Shown in pieces: positions 1-8,604 of a stretch of DNA of 64,000 nucleotides; within the stretch, counting starts at the first letter, position 1, and each line of letters opens with the position of its first letter. The notes under the pieces were generated by a model. The model did not search any database, was not told the DNA's origin, and saw only the letters and a program-made list of their open reading frames with translations. The stretch is from contig NZ_CP096276.1 in the NCBI RefSeq assembly GCF_024662235.1, positions 5,270,001 through 5,334,000 on the forward strand. Reading direction: 5' to 3'. The DNA is from Pimelobacter simplex (GTDB lineage Bacteria > Actinomycetota > Actinomycetes > Propionibacteriales > Nocardioidaceae). The translations under genes were made by a program, and so were the position numbers.

Positions 1-1069
1 CCTCGACCCAGCAGGCGCCGTGGGACGGGTAGATGCCGCCGACCTGGCTGAAGATGATGCCCTGGTTGGTCCCCGCGACCACGCGGTAGGTCGACGTGCG
101 CACGTAGAGGGCCTGGCGGCCGACCGTGTTGCCCTGGGCTGCGGTGCCGTCGCCCACCTGGCAGCCGCGCGTGTATCCGCTGAGGTTGGTGTTGAGGTAG
201 GGCGTCGCCCCGATCGCCTCCTGGACGGCGATGACGTCGGCGTTCATCCGCAGCATCCGGTCGCGCACGCCGGTGCGTCGCGTCGTCCACTTGCTGCACA
301 TGGTGCTGCACACGTTCCAGGTGGCGACGTCGAGCGCGAACGCGCGCGGCGGCGGGGTCCGCTCGGCGCGGGTGAGCAGCCGGCAGCCGGTGGTGCTGCT
401 CAGCCCGGTGCCCCACTTGCTCAGCGCGCGCACCTGGAAGCAGTAGGTGGCGCCGGGGGTCAGCCCGCGCACCGTCCGCGAGCCCGAGATGTCGGCCTTC
501 ACGCTCTTGCGCTTGCGGTTGGACTGCACCGCGCCGGTGCCCGGCGCGTAGTCGACCTGGTAGCCGGTCGCACCGGCCACCCGCGGCCAGGAGAAGGTCA
601 CCGCGATGGTGCTCGGCGACGCCCCCTGGACGACCTGTCCCGACACCCAGGGCGCACCGACCCGGTCGAGCCGGGGCGTCGTACGGCACACGGGGCGCGA
701 CCACGGCCCCTTCCGGGAACCCGCCTTGGCGCGCACCTGGGCGCAGTAGCTCACCCCCTGGGCGAGGTTGCGCAGCACGACGGACCGGCCGCGGGTCGAC
801 GTACCGCTGGCGCCGGCCATCGTCGGCGACGTCGACCACCGCACCCGGTAGGTCCGCGCCCGCTTGGCGCGGTCCCACTTGACCGTGAAGCCCGCCCGGT
901 CGCCCGAGATCGTCGGCTGCACCAGTCGCACGTGCTTGGCCTTGCCGGGCGGCGCCGCCCGCGCCGCCTCGGCCGCCGGCGGGGGCAGGGTGCCGAGGAG
1001 GGCGATCGCGGTCGCGAGCGCGGCGAGGACGAGGGTGGTGGTGCGGGCGGGGGAGCAGGCGCGAGACAT
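1..1069 (-). CDS. Secreted FnIII + EEP-family protein, cut by window edge
   Basis: Starts at ATG 1069 and runs off the left edge after about 356 codons, so the C-terminus is missing. A Sec signal peptide (cleavage near residue 35) is followed by two fibronectin type III-like modules (about 40-130 and 135-240), then the first half of an endonuclease/exonuclease/phosphatase domain: TWNVC near residue 248 supplies the usual metal-binding Asn and VQEA the Glu. The frame leaves the window at GACWVE, a stretch also present in the neighbouring paralogue, where about 150 residues remain. Only 1 nt separates it from the paralogue's stop, so the two are probably one transcript. Whether it cuts DNA, RNA or another phosphoester cannot be told from the sequence. 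Confidence 0.85.
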   Translation of the reverse strand, partial: MSRACSPARTTTLVLAALATAIALLGTLPPPAAEAARAAPPGKAKHVRLVQPTISGDRAGFTVKWDRAKRARTYRVRWSTSPTMAGASGTSTRGRSVVLRNLAQGVSYCAQVRAKAGSRKGPWSRPVCRTTPRLDRVGAPWVSGQVVQGASPSTIAVTFSWPRVAGATGYQVDYAPGTGAVQSNRKRKSVKADISGSRTVRGLTPGATYCFQVRALSKWGTGLSSTTGCRLLTRAERTPPPRAFALDVATWNVCSTMCSKWTTRRTGVRDRMLRMNADVIAVQEAIGATPYLNTNLSGYTRGCQVGDGTAAQGNTVGRQALYVRTSTYRVVAGTNQGIIFSQVGGIYPSHGACWVE

Positions 1070-1070
1070 G

Positions 1071-2588
1071 TCAGCTCGGGGAACGCGGGATGCGGAGGGT
1101 GACCTTGACGGGGCTGTGGTCGGAAAGGGGCTCGATGTAGCGACCGTCCGATCCACGCGGTTCTACGACCTGCCAGCTCGACACGTAGGTATCGCTGGAC
1201 GAGAACACACGGTCGATGTGTGCGCCCCAGAGGGTGGAGTCCTGGGGCGTACGGTTCCATCTGTTCATCGAGTTCGCGGCGGTGGGGGAGTTGTAGGCCG
1301 CCGCGATGTCGTAGGAGTCGCGGAAGCCGGCGCTTTCCAGCGGCGGGCGGGGGCTGTCGTCGTCTCGGCTTCGGCTGGAGTTGTAGTCGCCACCCATGAC
1401 GACAGGCACGCCCGGTCGGCGGGGCAACCATCTCAGGACCTCCCGGATCTGCCGTTCGCGCTCGGCCACCTTTTCAGCGTCGGTGCCCGGGGTCAGGTGA
1501 AGACTCACCACGATCACCCGGTGCCCGGAAGCGTTGTTCTCGAGCTCGACCCAGCAGGCGCCAGGATCAAGGAGCCGGTCGCCGACGTCGATGATCGAGT
1601 AGGTGTTCGTACGGACGAGGACCGCTTCGGCGGCCCCGGTGCCATCCGACGGGCCGCAACCGAGCGTGAACCCGGCCGCGCGAGCGACGGCCGTGTCGGA
1701 GCCGGCCGGCGTCTCCTGGAGCATCGCCACGTCGACGTTCATCTTCGCGATCCGACTTCCGATCTTGGCCACACGGGAGTTGAACCCATGGCCGTCGCAG
1801 CTGTCAGCGGTGCCACCGCAGACATTCCAGGTCACCGCATCGAGCGAGCCCGCGTTGGCCGGAGCGACACTGCGGTTGGTCGGCATCGTCAGCTTGCAGT
1901 GCGTCGGGCTGCGGTCGCTGGCGCCGCCGGCGGTGATCGCACGCACCTGGAAGCAGTAGATCGTGTTGGGGAGCAGCCCCTTGAGCACGCCCACGTTGGT
2001 GCTCGTGGTCAGCGTGCGACGGCCCTTGTTCTCCCACAGCTTGTGCTTCTCGACGGGCAGAGGAGTGACGGCGTAGTCGAGCTCGTACTTCCGCGCACCC
2101 GCGGTCGCCCGCCAGGTCAGGGTGAGCTCCGCCCGGCCGCCGGCAACGCTCTGCTTGGTCACCCACGGCGACTTCGACTGACCCGGCTTGGCCACCCGCA
2201 GGCACACCGGTGCCGAGCGCTTGCCCTTCTTCTTGCCCGCGACCCCGCGCACCTGGAAGCACCAGGTCTTGCCGACGGCCAGCCCGCGCACCGTGGCGGA
2301 GCGCTTGCGGACGGTCGTCGACCGCGCCTTCTTCATGGTCCGGGTCGGGGCCCAGAGGACCTGGTACGTCTTCGCGCCGGCGGCCTTGCGCCACGACAGG
2401 GGGACGTTGGCCTTGCTGCCGGAGATGCGGGCGTCGCCGAGGGTGACCGTGCCGACCGGGGCGGGCTTCTTGCGCGCGGCCACGTCGGCTGCCTGGGCGG
2501 GCGTGGTCGTCAGGGCGGCCAGGCTCGCCGAGATCGCCAGCACGGCGACCAGCAGCAGTGCCAGCGGGGTCCTCGTCGTACGCGTCAC
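1071..2588 (-). CDS. Secreted FnIII + endonuclease/exonuclease/phosphatase protein
   Basis: 505 residues from GTG 2588, chosen because a GAGGGAG Shine-Dalgarno lies 9 nt upstream; the frame extends to a TTG at 2606 but that would have no ribosome site. Signal peptide to about residue 35 (AQAA), two FnIII-like modules (about 41-135 and 140-236), and a complete EEP domain (about 248-503). Visible EEP residues: Asn in TWNVCGG (N255), Glu in LQET (E292), His in SLHL (H364), GGDYNS (D401, N403) and the terminal SDHSPV pair (D490, H491). All catalytic positions are present, so an active exported Mg-dependent phosphoesterase is likely. The FnIII modules may bind a polymer or the wall. First gene of a two-gene unit with its paralogue. 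Confidence 0.88.
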   Translation of the reverse strand: MTRTTRTPLALLLVAVLAISASLAALTTTPAQAADVAARKKPAPVGTVTLGDARISGSKANVPLSWRKAAGAKTYQVLWAPTRTMKKARSTTVRKRSATVRGLAVGKTWCFQVRGVAGKKKGKRSAPVCLRVAKPGQSKSPWVTKQSVAGGRAELTLTWRATAGARKYELDYAVTPLPVEKHKLWENKGRRTLTTSTNVGVLKGLLPNTIYCFQVRAITAGGASDRSPTHCKLTMPTNRSVAPANAGSLDAVTWNVCGGTADSCDGHGFNSRVAKIGSRIAKMNVDVAMLQETPAGSDTAVARAAGFTLGCGPSDGTGAAEAVLVRTNTYSIIDVGDRLLDPGACWVELENNASGHRVIVVSLHLTPGTDAEKVAERERQIREVLRWLPRRPGVPVVMGGDYNSSRSRDDDSPRPPLESAGFRDSYDIAAAYNSPTAANSMNRWNRTPQDSTLWGAHIDRVFSSSDTYVSSWQVVEPRGSDGRYIEPLSDHSPVKVTLRIPRSPS

Positions 2589-2766
2589 CGGATCGTGCTC
2601 CCTCAAATGTGGGTAAAACTCCGGACACGACCGTACGTCGTGACCGGCCGGGGTGCATCCTTTCGGCGAGCGTCGGGACCTCGGTCCCGGTGCGTCGGGC
2701 TGCCACGCGGCCGAGGGTGACTGAGCGCACCGCGCCGACGATCAGGGGTGAGAAGGCTCACGGCAC

Positions 2767-2772
2767 TACCCT
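2767..2772 (+). promoter_or_regulatory. -10 box, leaderless start of DEAD-box gene
   Basis: TACCCT ends 6 nt before the GTG at 2779 and no Shine-Dalgarno lies between. That geometry places transcription start at or next to the start codon, as in leaderless actinobacterial mRNAs. No convincing -35 box. Confidence 0.5.
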
Positions 2773-2778
2773 TGACGG

Positions 2779-4512
2779 GTGAGTGAGACCGCAGAGCACG
2801 AGACCGCCACGTTTGCCGACCTCGGTCTCGGCGAGCGGATCCTGAAAGCCCTCAAGGGTGTCGGCTACGAGTCGCCGTCGGCGATCCAGGCCCAGACCAT
2901 CCCGCACCTGCTCGACGGGCGGGACGTGATGGGTCTCGCGCAGACCGGAACCGGCAAGACCGCCGCGTTCGCGCTGCCGATCCTCGACCGCCTCGACCTG
3001 TCGCAGAAGACGCCGCAGGCGCTGGTCCTCGCGCCCACCCGTGAGCTCGCGCTCCAGGTCTGCGAGGCGTTCGAGAAGTACGCCGCCGACCTGCGCGGCG
3101 TCCACGTCCTCCCGGTCTACGGCGGCCAGGGCTACGGCGTTCAGCTCTCCGCCCTGCGGCGCGGCGTCCACATCGTCGTCGGCACGCCCGGCCGGATCAT
3201 GGACCACCTCGACAAGGGCACCCTCGACCTCAGCCAGCTCCGCTTCCTGGTGCTCGACGAGGCCGACGAGATGCTCAACATGGGCTTCGCCGAGGACGTC
3301 GAGACGATCCTCGCCGACACCCCCACCGACAAGCAGGTTGCGCTGTTCTCGGCGACCATGCCGAAGCAGATCAAGGCGCTGTCGTCGAAGTACCTCAACG
3401 ACCCGGTGTCGATCGCGATCGAGCGCAAGACGCGTACGGCCGAGAACATCACCCAGCGCTACCTCATCGTCAGCTACCCCCAGAAGGTCGACGCGCTGAC
3501 GCGCATCCTCGAGGTCGAGAACTTCGAGGGGATGATCGTCTTCGTCCGCACCAAGAGCGAGACCGAGACGCTGGCCGAGAAGCTGCGCGCCCGCGGCTAC
3601 AGCGCCGCCGCGATCAACGGCGACATCGCCCAGCAGCAGCGCGAGCGCACCGTCAACCAGCTCAAGGACGGCAAGCTCGACATCCTCGTCGCCACCGACG
3701 TCGCCGCCCGTGGTCTCGACGTCGAGCGGATCAGCCACGTCGTCAACTACGACATCCCGACCGACACCGAGGCCTACGTGCACCGGATCGGCCGGACCGG
3801 CCGGGCCGGCCGCAGCGGTGACGCGATCTCGTTCGTCACCCCGCGCGAGCGCTACCTCCTCAAGCACATCGAGAAGGCGACCCGCTCCACGCTCGACCAG
3901 ATGCAGCTCCCGAGCGTCGAGGCCGTCAACGTGACCCGCCTCGCCCGCTTCGACGACCAGATCACCGCGGCCCTCGAGTCGCCGCAGATCGAGTTCTTCC
4001 GCGACGTCGTCGGTCACTACATCCGCGAGCACGACGTGCCCGAGGTCGACGTGGCCGCCGCCCTCGCCATCGCGATGCAGGGCGACACCCCGCTCCTGCT
4101 CGAGCCCGAGCCGGAGCCGCGCCGAGGCCGGTTCGACGACCGGGGTGACCGGGGCGACCGGGGCGACCACCGCAAGCGCGACTGGAGCTCCGACGACGGC
4201 GACCGCGGTGGCCGGGGTCGCGACCGCGGCTCGCGCTCGGGCGCCCACCTGACGTCGTACAAGATCCAGGTGGGCAAGCGCCACCGCGTCGAGCCCCGCC
4301 AGATCGTCGGCGCGCTCGCCAACGAGGGCGGCCTCGACCGGCGCGACTTCGGCAAGATCACGATCCGGCCGGACTACTCCATCGTCGAGCTCCCGGCGAA
4401 CCTCCCGCCCGAGGCCTGGGAGAAGCTCAAGTCGACCCGGATCAGCGGCAAGCTCATCGAGCTCGCGCGCGACTTCGGCCCGCCGAAGCGCTCGCGCAAG
4501 CCCCAGGACTGA
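2779..4512 (+). CDS. deaD: DEAD-box ATP-dependent RNA helicase
   Basis: 577 residues from GTG 2779. The two RecA-like domains occupy about 10-370: Q-motif region with AIQAQT, Walker A AQTGTGKT (K60), DEAD at 160-163, SAT near 193, and HRIGRTGRAGR (motif VI). A flexible Arg/Gly/Asp-rich linker (about 445-490, several RGD repeats) leads to a DbpA-type RNA-binding domain (about 493-570). This is the DeaD/CsdA architecture, which unwinds structured RNA in ribosome assembly and cold adaptation; that role is known for the family and not shown here. It stands alone, divergent from the secreted nuclease pair. Confidence 0.95.
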   Translation: MSETAEHETATFADLGLGERILKALKGVGYESPSAIQAQTIPHLLDGRDVMGLAQTGTGKTAAFALPILDRLDLSQKTPQALVLAPTRELALQVCEAFEKYAADLRGVHVLPVYGGQGYGVQLSALRRGVHIVVGTPGRIMDHLDKGTLDLSQLRFLVLDEADEMLNMGFAEDVETILADTPTDKQVALFSATMPKQIKALSSKYLNDPVSIAIERKTRTAENITQRYLIVSYPQKVDALTRILEVENFEGMIVFVRTKSETETLAEKLRARGYSAAAINGDIAQQQRERTVNQLKDGKLDILVATDVAARGLDVERISHVVNYDIPTDTEAYVHRIGRTGRAGRSGDAISFVTPRERYLLKHIEKATRSTLDQMQLPSVEAVNVTRLARFDDQITAALESPQIEFFRDVVGHYIREHDVPEVDVAAALAIAMQGDTPLLLEPEPEPRRGRFDDRGDRGDRGDHRKRDWSSDDGDRGGRGRDRGSRSGAHLTSYKIQVGKRHRVEPRQIVGALANEGGLDRRDFGKITIRPDYSIVELPANLPPEAWEKLKSTRISGKLIELARDFGPPKRSRKPQD

Positions 4513-4528
4513 CCTAGGGTCGGGCCCC

Positions 4529-5149
4529 ATGGGGGGTCCGCGCCGGATGCTCGCGACCGCGGCCTGTGCCGCGGTCGCGTTGCTGGCGTCCTCCTGCGGC
4601 GGCAGCAGCGGTACGACGCCCGCGGGCTCCGCGGATCCCGCAGCGGTCACCCCCTCCGGCCTGCCCGGCTCGGGCTCCGCGTCGCCGTCGCCGTCACCGA
4701 CCCAGGTGGACCGGCCGACGGAGGTCTCCCGCGACTCCGGCGCCCGCGCCGACGTACCGACCGTGGAGATCATGGCCCAGCTCGCCCGCCGGGCCGAGCG
4801 GATCGCCAAGCGCCTCCCGCAGGCACCCGTCCCGGCCGGCATCGACCGCGGCACCAACCGGGCGCTGGGCTACCAGCTCCTGCTGGAGTTCGGCTTCCCC
4901 GCCGACCAGTGGCGCTACCTCGACGCCCTCTGGGCGCGCGAGTCCGGCTGGAACCACCTCGCCGAGAACCCCAGCTCGGGCGCCTACGGGATCCCGCAGT
5001 CGCTCCCGGCATCCAAGATGGCGGTCGTCGGCGGCGACTGGCGGACCAACCCGGAGACCCAGATCCGCTGGGGGCTGGCCTACATCGCCGCGCGCTACGG
5101 GAGTGCGCAGAAGGCGTGGGAGCACTCCGAGCGCGTTGGTTGGTACTGA
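4529..5149 (+). CDS. Lipoprotein with lytic transglycosylase-like domain
   Basis: 206 residues. Lipobox LLASSC with Cys23 marks a lipoprotein. A Ser/Pro-rich linker (about 25-70) precedes a helical stretch and a C-terminal SLT-like segment (about 115-206). That segment has ALWARESGWN with the likely catalytic Glu, SGAYGIPQSLP and a terminal AWEHSERVGWY, the pattern of the short actinobacterial transglycosylase/resuscitation-type proteins. It probably cleaves peptidoglycan at the outer face of the membrane. TAGGGT at 4515-4520 lies 8 nt before the ATG and suggests its own leaderless start just after the helicase stop. The mature enzyme domain is small, so a purely structural role is possible. 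Confidence 0.8.
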   Translation: MGGPRRMLATAACAAVALLASSCGGSSGTTPAGSADPAAVTPSGLPGSGSASPSPSPTQVDRPTEVSRDSGARADVPTVEIMAQLARRAERIAKRLPQAPVPAGIDRGTNRALGYQLLLEFGFPADQWRYLDALWARESGWNHLAENPSSGAYGIPQSLPASKMAVVGGDWRTNPETQIRWGLAYIAARYGSAQKAWEHSERVGWY

Positions 5150-5162
5150 GCAGTCCTGCGCG

Positions 5163-6188
5163 TCAGCGCGTGACGCCGGTGTCGGTGCCCGCCGTCAGCC
5201 ACTCCGCGGCGTTGGCGACCTGCGCGCAGGACCCGTCCGTCGAGCAGTACTGCAGGGTCCGGTCGTGCACGAACGCGATCGTGTCCGGCCCGGCCCAGGT
5301 CACGTCGTTGGTGAGCGAACCGGTGGCGAACCGGCTGAGCCTCCGGCCGTCGTCGGCGGCGCGGACGACGACCGCGGAAGCCCCATCCGCGTTGAGGGCC
5401 CACGCCACGCTGACGAACCGCGTGCCGTCCGGCGAGTACGGTGAGGTGCTGATGATGTACTCGTCGCAGATCCGGCGGGGCCACCGGTTCTCCGCATCGG
5501 CGACCGGGCGGCCGGCCAGGCAGGAGAACGGGTCGCCCTCGGCCTCGCGATCGGTGCCGACGACGTACGCACCGTCCGGCGACGCGGAGATCTGGTCGAC
5601 CGGGGCGCCCTTGCTGATCACCTCGGTGCTCCCGTCGGTGTGATGCACGACCAGCGCGGGCTGCTTGCTCCCGGCCGGGAGCCAGCCGGCGATGACATCG
5701 TCGCCGGACCAGCCGATGTCCCCGGTCGGCCGGCCGGCCGGACGGAGCGGCAGGTCCCGCGCCCGGGCAGCCGGATCGGTCAGGTCGAGCCACTGGTAGC
5801 GCCGGCCGTGCACGAACGCCAGGCGCCGACCAGCGGCGTCGACGTCCCACACTGTCCCGTACGGGAGGCTGGCGACCTTGCGGACACCGCCGTCCTCGCT
5901 CACCAGGTAGGCGTCGTTCGTGTCGTCCTCCCACTTGCCGAGCAGCCAGCCGCCCGCGACCCGCTCCAGTGAGTTGGCGAATCCGATGATGGCGTCGCCG
6001 GTGTCGACCTCGCGGTCGCCGTCGTGGATCACGCCGTCGGCGATGTAGAACGGCGCGGGCCGGCTGCTGGAGACCTCGTCAGGCACGTCCACCCGGCCGG
6101 TCCCCGGCGCGAGCAGTCCGGCGGTCGCCACTGCCCCGCTCGCGAGCACGGCGACCACCGCGACCACGCCGATCGTCTTTCGCTCCAC
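5163..6188 (-). CDS. Membrane-anchored or secreted beta-propeller-like protein, function unknown
   Basis: 341 residues from GTG 6188, preferred because GGGAGG lies 9 nt upstream; the frame stays open to a GTG at 6215. One N-terminal hydrophobic helix (about 5-25) acts as signal anchor or signal peptide. The rest is a run of WD40/TolB-like blades with motifs such as SPDGAYVVG, YSPDGTRFVS and AGPDTIAFV, which suggests a seven-blade propeller outside the membrane. Four Cys in the second half could form disulfides. No catalytic signature. It ends 13 bp from the convergent lipoprotein gene and has no operon partner. Confidence 0.7.
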   Translation of the reverse strand: MERKTIGVVAVVAVLASGAVATAGLLAPGTGRVDVPDEVSSSRPAPFYIADGVIHDGDREVDTGDAIIGFANSLERVAGGWLLGKWEDDTNDAYLVSEDGGVRKVASLPYGTVWDVDAAGRRLAFVHGRRYQWLDLTDPAARARDLPLRPAGRPTGDIGWSGDDVIAGWLPAGSKQPALVVHHTDGSTEVISKGAPVDQISASPDGAYVVGTDREAEGDPFSCLAGRPVADAENRWPRRICDEYIISTSPYSPDGTRFVSVAWALNADGASAVVVRAADDGRRLSRFATGSLTNDVTWAGPDTIAFVHDRTLQYCSTDGSCAQVANAAEWLTAGTDTGVTR

Positions 6189-6270
6189 CCTCGCTGCCCT
6201 CCCGCGGTGCTCCACTCCCGGGGTGAGCCTGGCACCGATTCCCCGGGCGTGTGCCCGGAACGGGCCGAGG

Positions 6271-7206
6271 TCAGTGCCCGGTGCGCGCGACCGCCGCGTC
6301 GGCCACGCACCCCGCCGCGGCCGCCATCCCGGCCGCGGCCGCGATGAGCACCGACGCCATCGGCATGGGCAGGCCGGCGGGGGCGGCGAGGTCGCCGGCG
6401 GCGAAGACGCCGGGGACGCTGGTGCGGCCCAGGACGTCGACGACGACCGCGCCGAGCTCGGTCACGTCGAGGCCGAGCTGCTCGGCGAACGGGGTCGCCT
6501 GGGTCCACTCGGTCTTGACGAAGAGGCCGCCGAGGTCGAGCGAGGTGTCGTCGCCGAGGTCGACCGCCAACCCCACCTCGGTACGACGCACCGCGCGCAC
6601 CGGCTCGCCGACGACCCGGGCCCCCACCCGCGCGAGCGCCGCGGTGGTCGCCTCGTCCAGGTCGGCGCCGTCGGCCAGGACGACGAGGTCGCCGGCGATC
6701 GGGGCGAGCATCCCGGCGAAGTGGGCGGCCTGCGGGCCGGCGCCGAGGATGCCGACGGTCCGGCCGGCGAACTCGTGGCCGTGGCAGAAGGGGCAGTGTG
6801 CGACCAGGTCGCCGAACTGCTCGGCCACGCCGGGGACGTCGGGGAGGTGGTCGGTGACGCCCGTGGCGAGCAGCACCCGGGTGGCCCGCAGGTGGGTGCC
6901 GTCGGCGAGGTCGAGGGTGAAGTCGCCGAGCTCGCCGGAGACGCGGAGCACCTCGACGTCGCGGAACTCGACGTCGTCGTACTGCTCGGCGTCCTTGCGG
7001 GCCGCGACGCGCAGCTCGGCGGGCGGCTCGCCGTCGTGGCCGAGGAAGTTGTGCATGTGGGTGGCGGGATCGTTGCGGTAGCGGTCGGTGCCGAGCACGA
7101 CGGCGCGCTGGTGCATCCGGCCGAGGGTCTGGGCGGCCTGCAGGCCGGCCGAACCGGCGCCGACCACGGCGACGTCATACCGCTCGGAGGGCTGTGCTGC
7201 GTTCAT
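6271..7206 (-). CDS. Thioredoxin-reductase-like FAD/NAD(P) oxidoreductase
   Basis: 311 residues from ATG 7206, supported by AAGGAGAT 7 nt upstream. The N-terminal dinucleotide fold carries VVGAGSAGLQAA (FAD) and a second GILGAGPQAA motif (NAD(P)H) sits mid-protein. Between them CPFC replaces the CATC of classic thioredoxin reductase, followed by HGHEF. The C-terminal GVFAAGDLA binds FAD. This is the low-molecular-weight TrxR-like family often annotated simply as NAD(P)/FAD oxidoreductase. The physiological disulfide partner is unknown. It is divergent from a MerR-family gene whose start lies in a 24-bp palindrome, so redox-responsive control by that regulator is likely. Confidence 0.88.
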   Translation of the reverse strand: MNAAQPSERYDVAVVGAGSAGLQAAQTLGRMHQRAVVLGTDRYRNDPATHMHNFLGHDGEPPAELRVAARKDAEQYDDVEFRDVEVLRVSGELGDFTLDLADGTHLRATRVLLATGVTDHLPDVPGVAEQFGDLVAHCPFCHGHEFAGRTVGILGAGPQAAHFAGMLAPIAGDLVVLADGADLDEATTAALARVGARVVGEPVRAVRRTEVGLAVDLGDDTSLDLGGLFVKTEWTQATPFAEQLGLDVTELGAVVVDVLGRTSVPGVFAAGDLAAPAGLPMPMASVLIAAAAGMAAAAGCVADAAVARTGH

Positions 7207-7255
7207 GAGGATCTCCTTCGCACGAGATGGTGGACTTGCGCAGGTCAACAGCCTG

Positions 7256-7279
7256 TGACTTCATGTCAACATGAAGTCA
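7256..7279. promoter_or_regulatory. 24-bp perfect inverted repeat, probable MerR operator
   Basis: Two 11-bp arms, TGACTTCATGT and ACATGAAGTCA, flank a CA spacer. The palindrome covers the MerR start codon (7271) and lies 50 bp upstream of the divergent reductase start. Likely the regulator's binding site; the overlap with the start codon suggests autoregulation. Confidence 0.55.
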
Positions 7280-7711
7280 AGTCGTGAGGTCAAGTGGACG
7301 GTCGGCGAGCTGGCGGAGCGGTTCGAGCTGGAGCCCCACGTGCTGCGCCACTGGGAGGACAAGGGTCTCCTGGAGCCCGAGCGCGACAGCGCCGGGCGCC
7401 GGGTCTACGTCGAGGACGACGCCTACCGGGTCGCGGTGATCCTGGTCAGCAAGGCCTCGGGGATGAGTCTCGACCAGATCCGGGTCCTCGTCGACGCGAC
7501 CGCCGACGGGCGCCGTGACGCGCTCCGGGAGCACCTGGCCGAGCTCGACCGCCGGCAGGCCGAGCTCGAGCGGTCGCGGCACATGACCGAGCACGCGCTG
7601 GAGTGTCGCGCGCACGACATCGCGACCTGCCCGGGCTTCCGTGCGCACGTCTCCGACGTGGTCGAGGGCACCCGGCGGGGGCTGCCGTTGTCAGGAGTCC
7701 GTCACTCGTGA
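7271..7711 (+). CDS. MerR-family transcriptional regulator
   Basis: 146 residues. N-terminal winged helix-turn-helix typical of MerR (WTVGELAERF, LRHWEDKGLLEPERD, GRRVY) is followed by a dimerisation helix (about 85-120). The short C-terminal tail has two Cys, EC and ATCPGF, about ten residues apart, which could sense redox state or metal. ATG 7271 is the only reasonable start because the HTH begins at residue 9. Divergent from the thioredoxin-reductase-like gene, with the palindrome between them, so that gene is the obvious target. The inducer is not identifiable. Confidence 0.88.
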   Translation: MKSSREVKWTVGELAERFELEPHVLRHWEDKGLLEPERDSAGRRVYVEDDAYRVAVILVSKASGMSLDQIRVLVDATADGRRDALREHLAELDRRQAELERSRHMTEHALECRAHDIATCPGFRAHVSDVVEGTRRGLPLSGVRHS

Positions 7712-7754
7712 TGGAGTGACCTGGCTCACATTCCGCTCCCGTGAAGGCGGCGTC

Positions 7755-8564
7755 ATGTCTCGGACCGCTCGTGCACTGCTCTCTCTCGGCGCCGGTCTCG
7801 CGGCCGCGCTCGTCTCCGTCGTCGGCGTCCCCGGTCCGGCTCAGGCAGCCGCGCCGTCGTACGTCGCGCTGGGGGACTCGTACTCCTCCGGCGTCGGCAC
7901 CCGCAGCTACCTCAGCGACGGGACGAGCTGCCAGCGCTCGTCGTACGCCTATCCGCGGCTGGTGGCGGCCCAGAAGGGCTACGCGCTGAGCTTCCAGGCC
8001 TGCTCGGGCGCGACCGTCAGCACCGTGACGAGCGGCCAGCTCGGCGTGCTGTCGAGCGGCACCGACTACGTGTCGATCTCCGTCGGCGGCAACGACGCGG
8101 GCTTCACCGGGGTCCTCACCGAGTGCGCGAAGCCGGGCTGGATGTCCAACTGCAATGCGGCGATCGACAAGGCGCAGGCGTTCATCAACGGCACCCTGCC
8201 GGGCCGGCTCGCGACGCTGTACGCCGCGATCAAGGCCAAGGCGCCCACGGCGGTGGTGGTCGTGGTCGGCTACCCGCGGCTGTTCATGGGGGAGGACTGC
8301 AATGCGGCGACCTTCTTCTCGCCCGCCGAGGAGACCCGGCTCAACGCGACCGCCGACCTGCTCAACGCGAAGCTGTCCGCGGCGGCGAGCGCCAAGGGCT
8401 TCAAGTGGGCCAACCCGACCTCGCGCTTCACCGGGCACGCCGTCTGCGACGCGCCGGAGTGGCTCAACGGGCTGTCGAACCCGATCAGCGAGAGCTACCA
8501 CCCCAACCGGCTCGGGCACTCGTCCGGCTACCAGCCGCTGGTCGCGGGGCTGCTCGTCGGCTGA
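7755..8564 (+). CDS. Secreted SGNH/GDSL esterase or lipase
   Basis: 269 residues from ATG 7755, where a signal peptide begins directly (MSRTARAL, cleavage after AQA near residue 32). The frame continues upstream but only as meaningless sequence. Block I is LGDSYSSG with nucleophile Ser42; SVGGNDA (block III) gives the oxyanion Gly and Asn; the catalytic His is H249 in SYHPN. Six Cys match the three disulfides of the Streptomyces-type SGNH lipases. It should hydrolyse esters outside the cell; lipid, acetyl-xylan and cell-wall substrates are all possible. Single gene. Confidence 0.92.
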   Translation: MSRTARALLSLGAGLAAALVSVVGVPGPAQAAAPSYVALGDSYSSGVGTRSYLSDGTSCQRSSYAYPRLVAAQKGYALSFQACSGATVSTVTSGQLGVLSSGTDYVSISVGGNDAGFTGVLTECAKPGWMSNCNAAIDKAQAFINGTLPGRLATLYAAIKAKAPTAVVVVVGYPRLFMGEDCNAATFFSPAEETRLNATADLLNAKLSAAASAKGFKWANPTSRFTGHAVCDAPEWLNGLSNPISESYHPNRLGHSSGYQPLVAGLLVG

Positions 8565-8604
8565 GCGTTCCGGTTCCGTCGTGCCCGGCTGGTAGAACCG
8601 TCGC

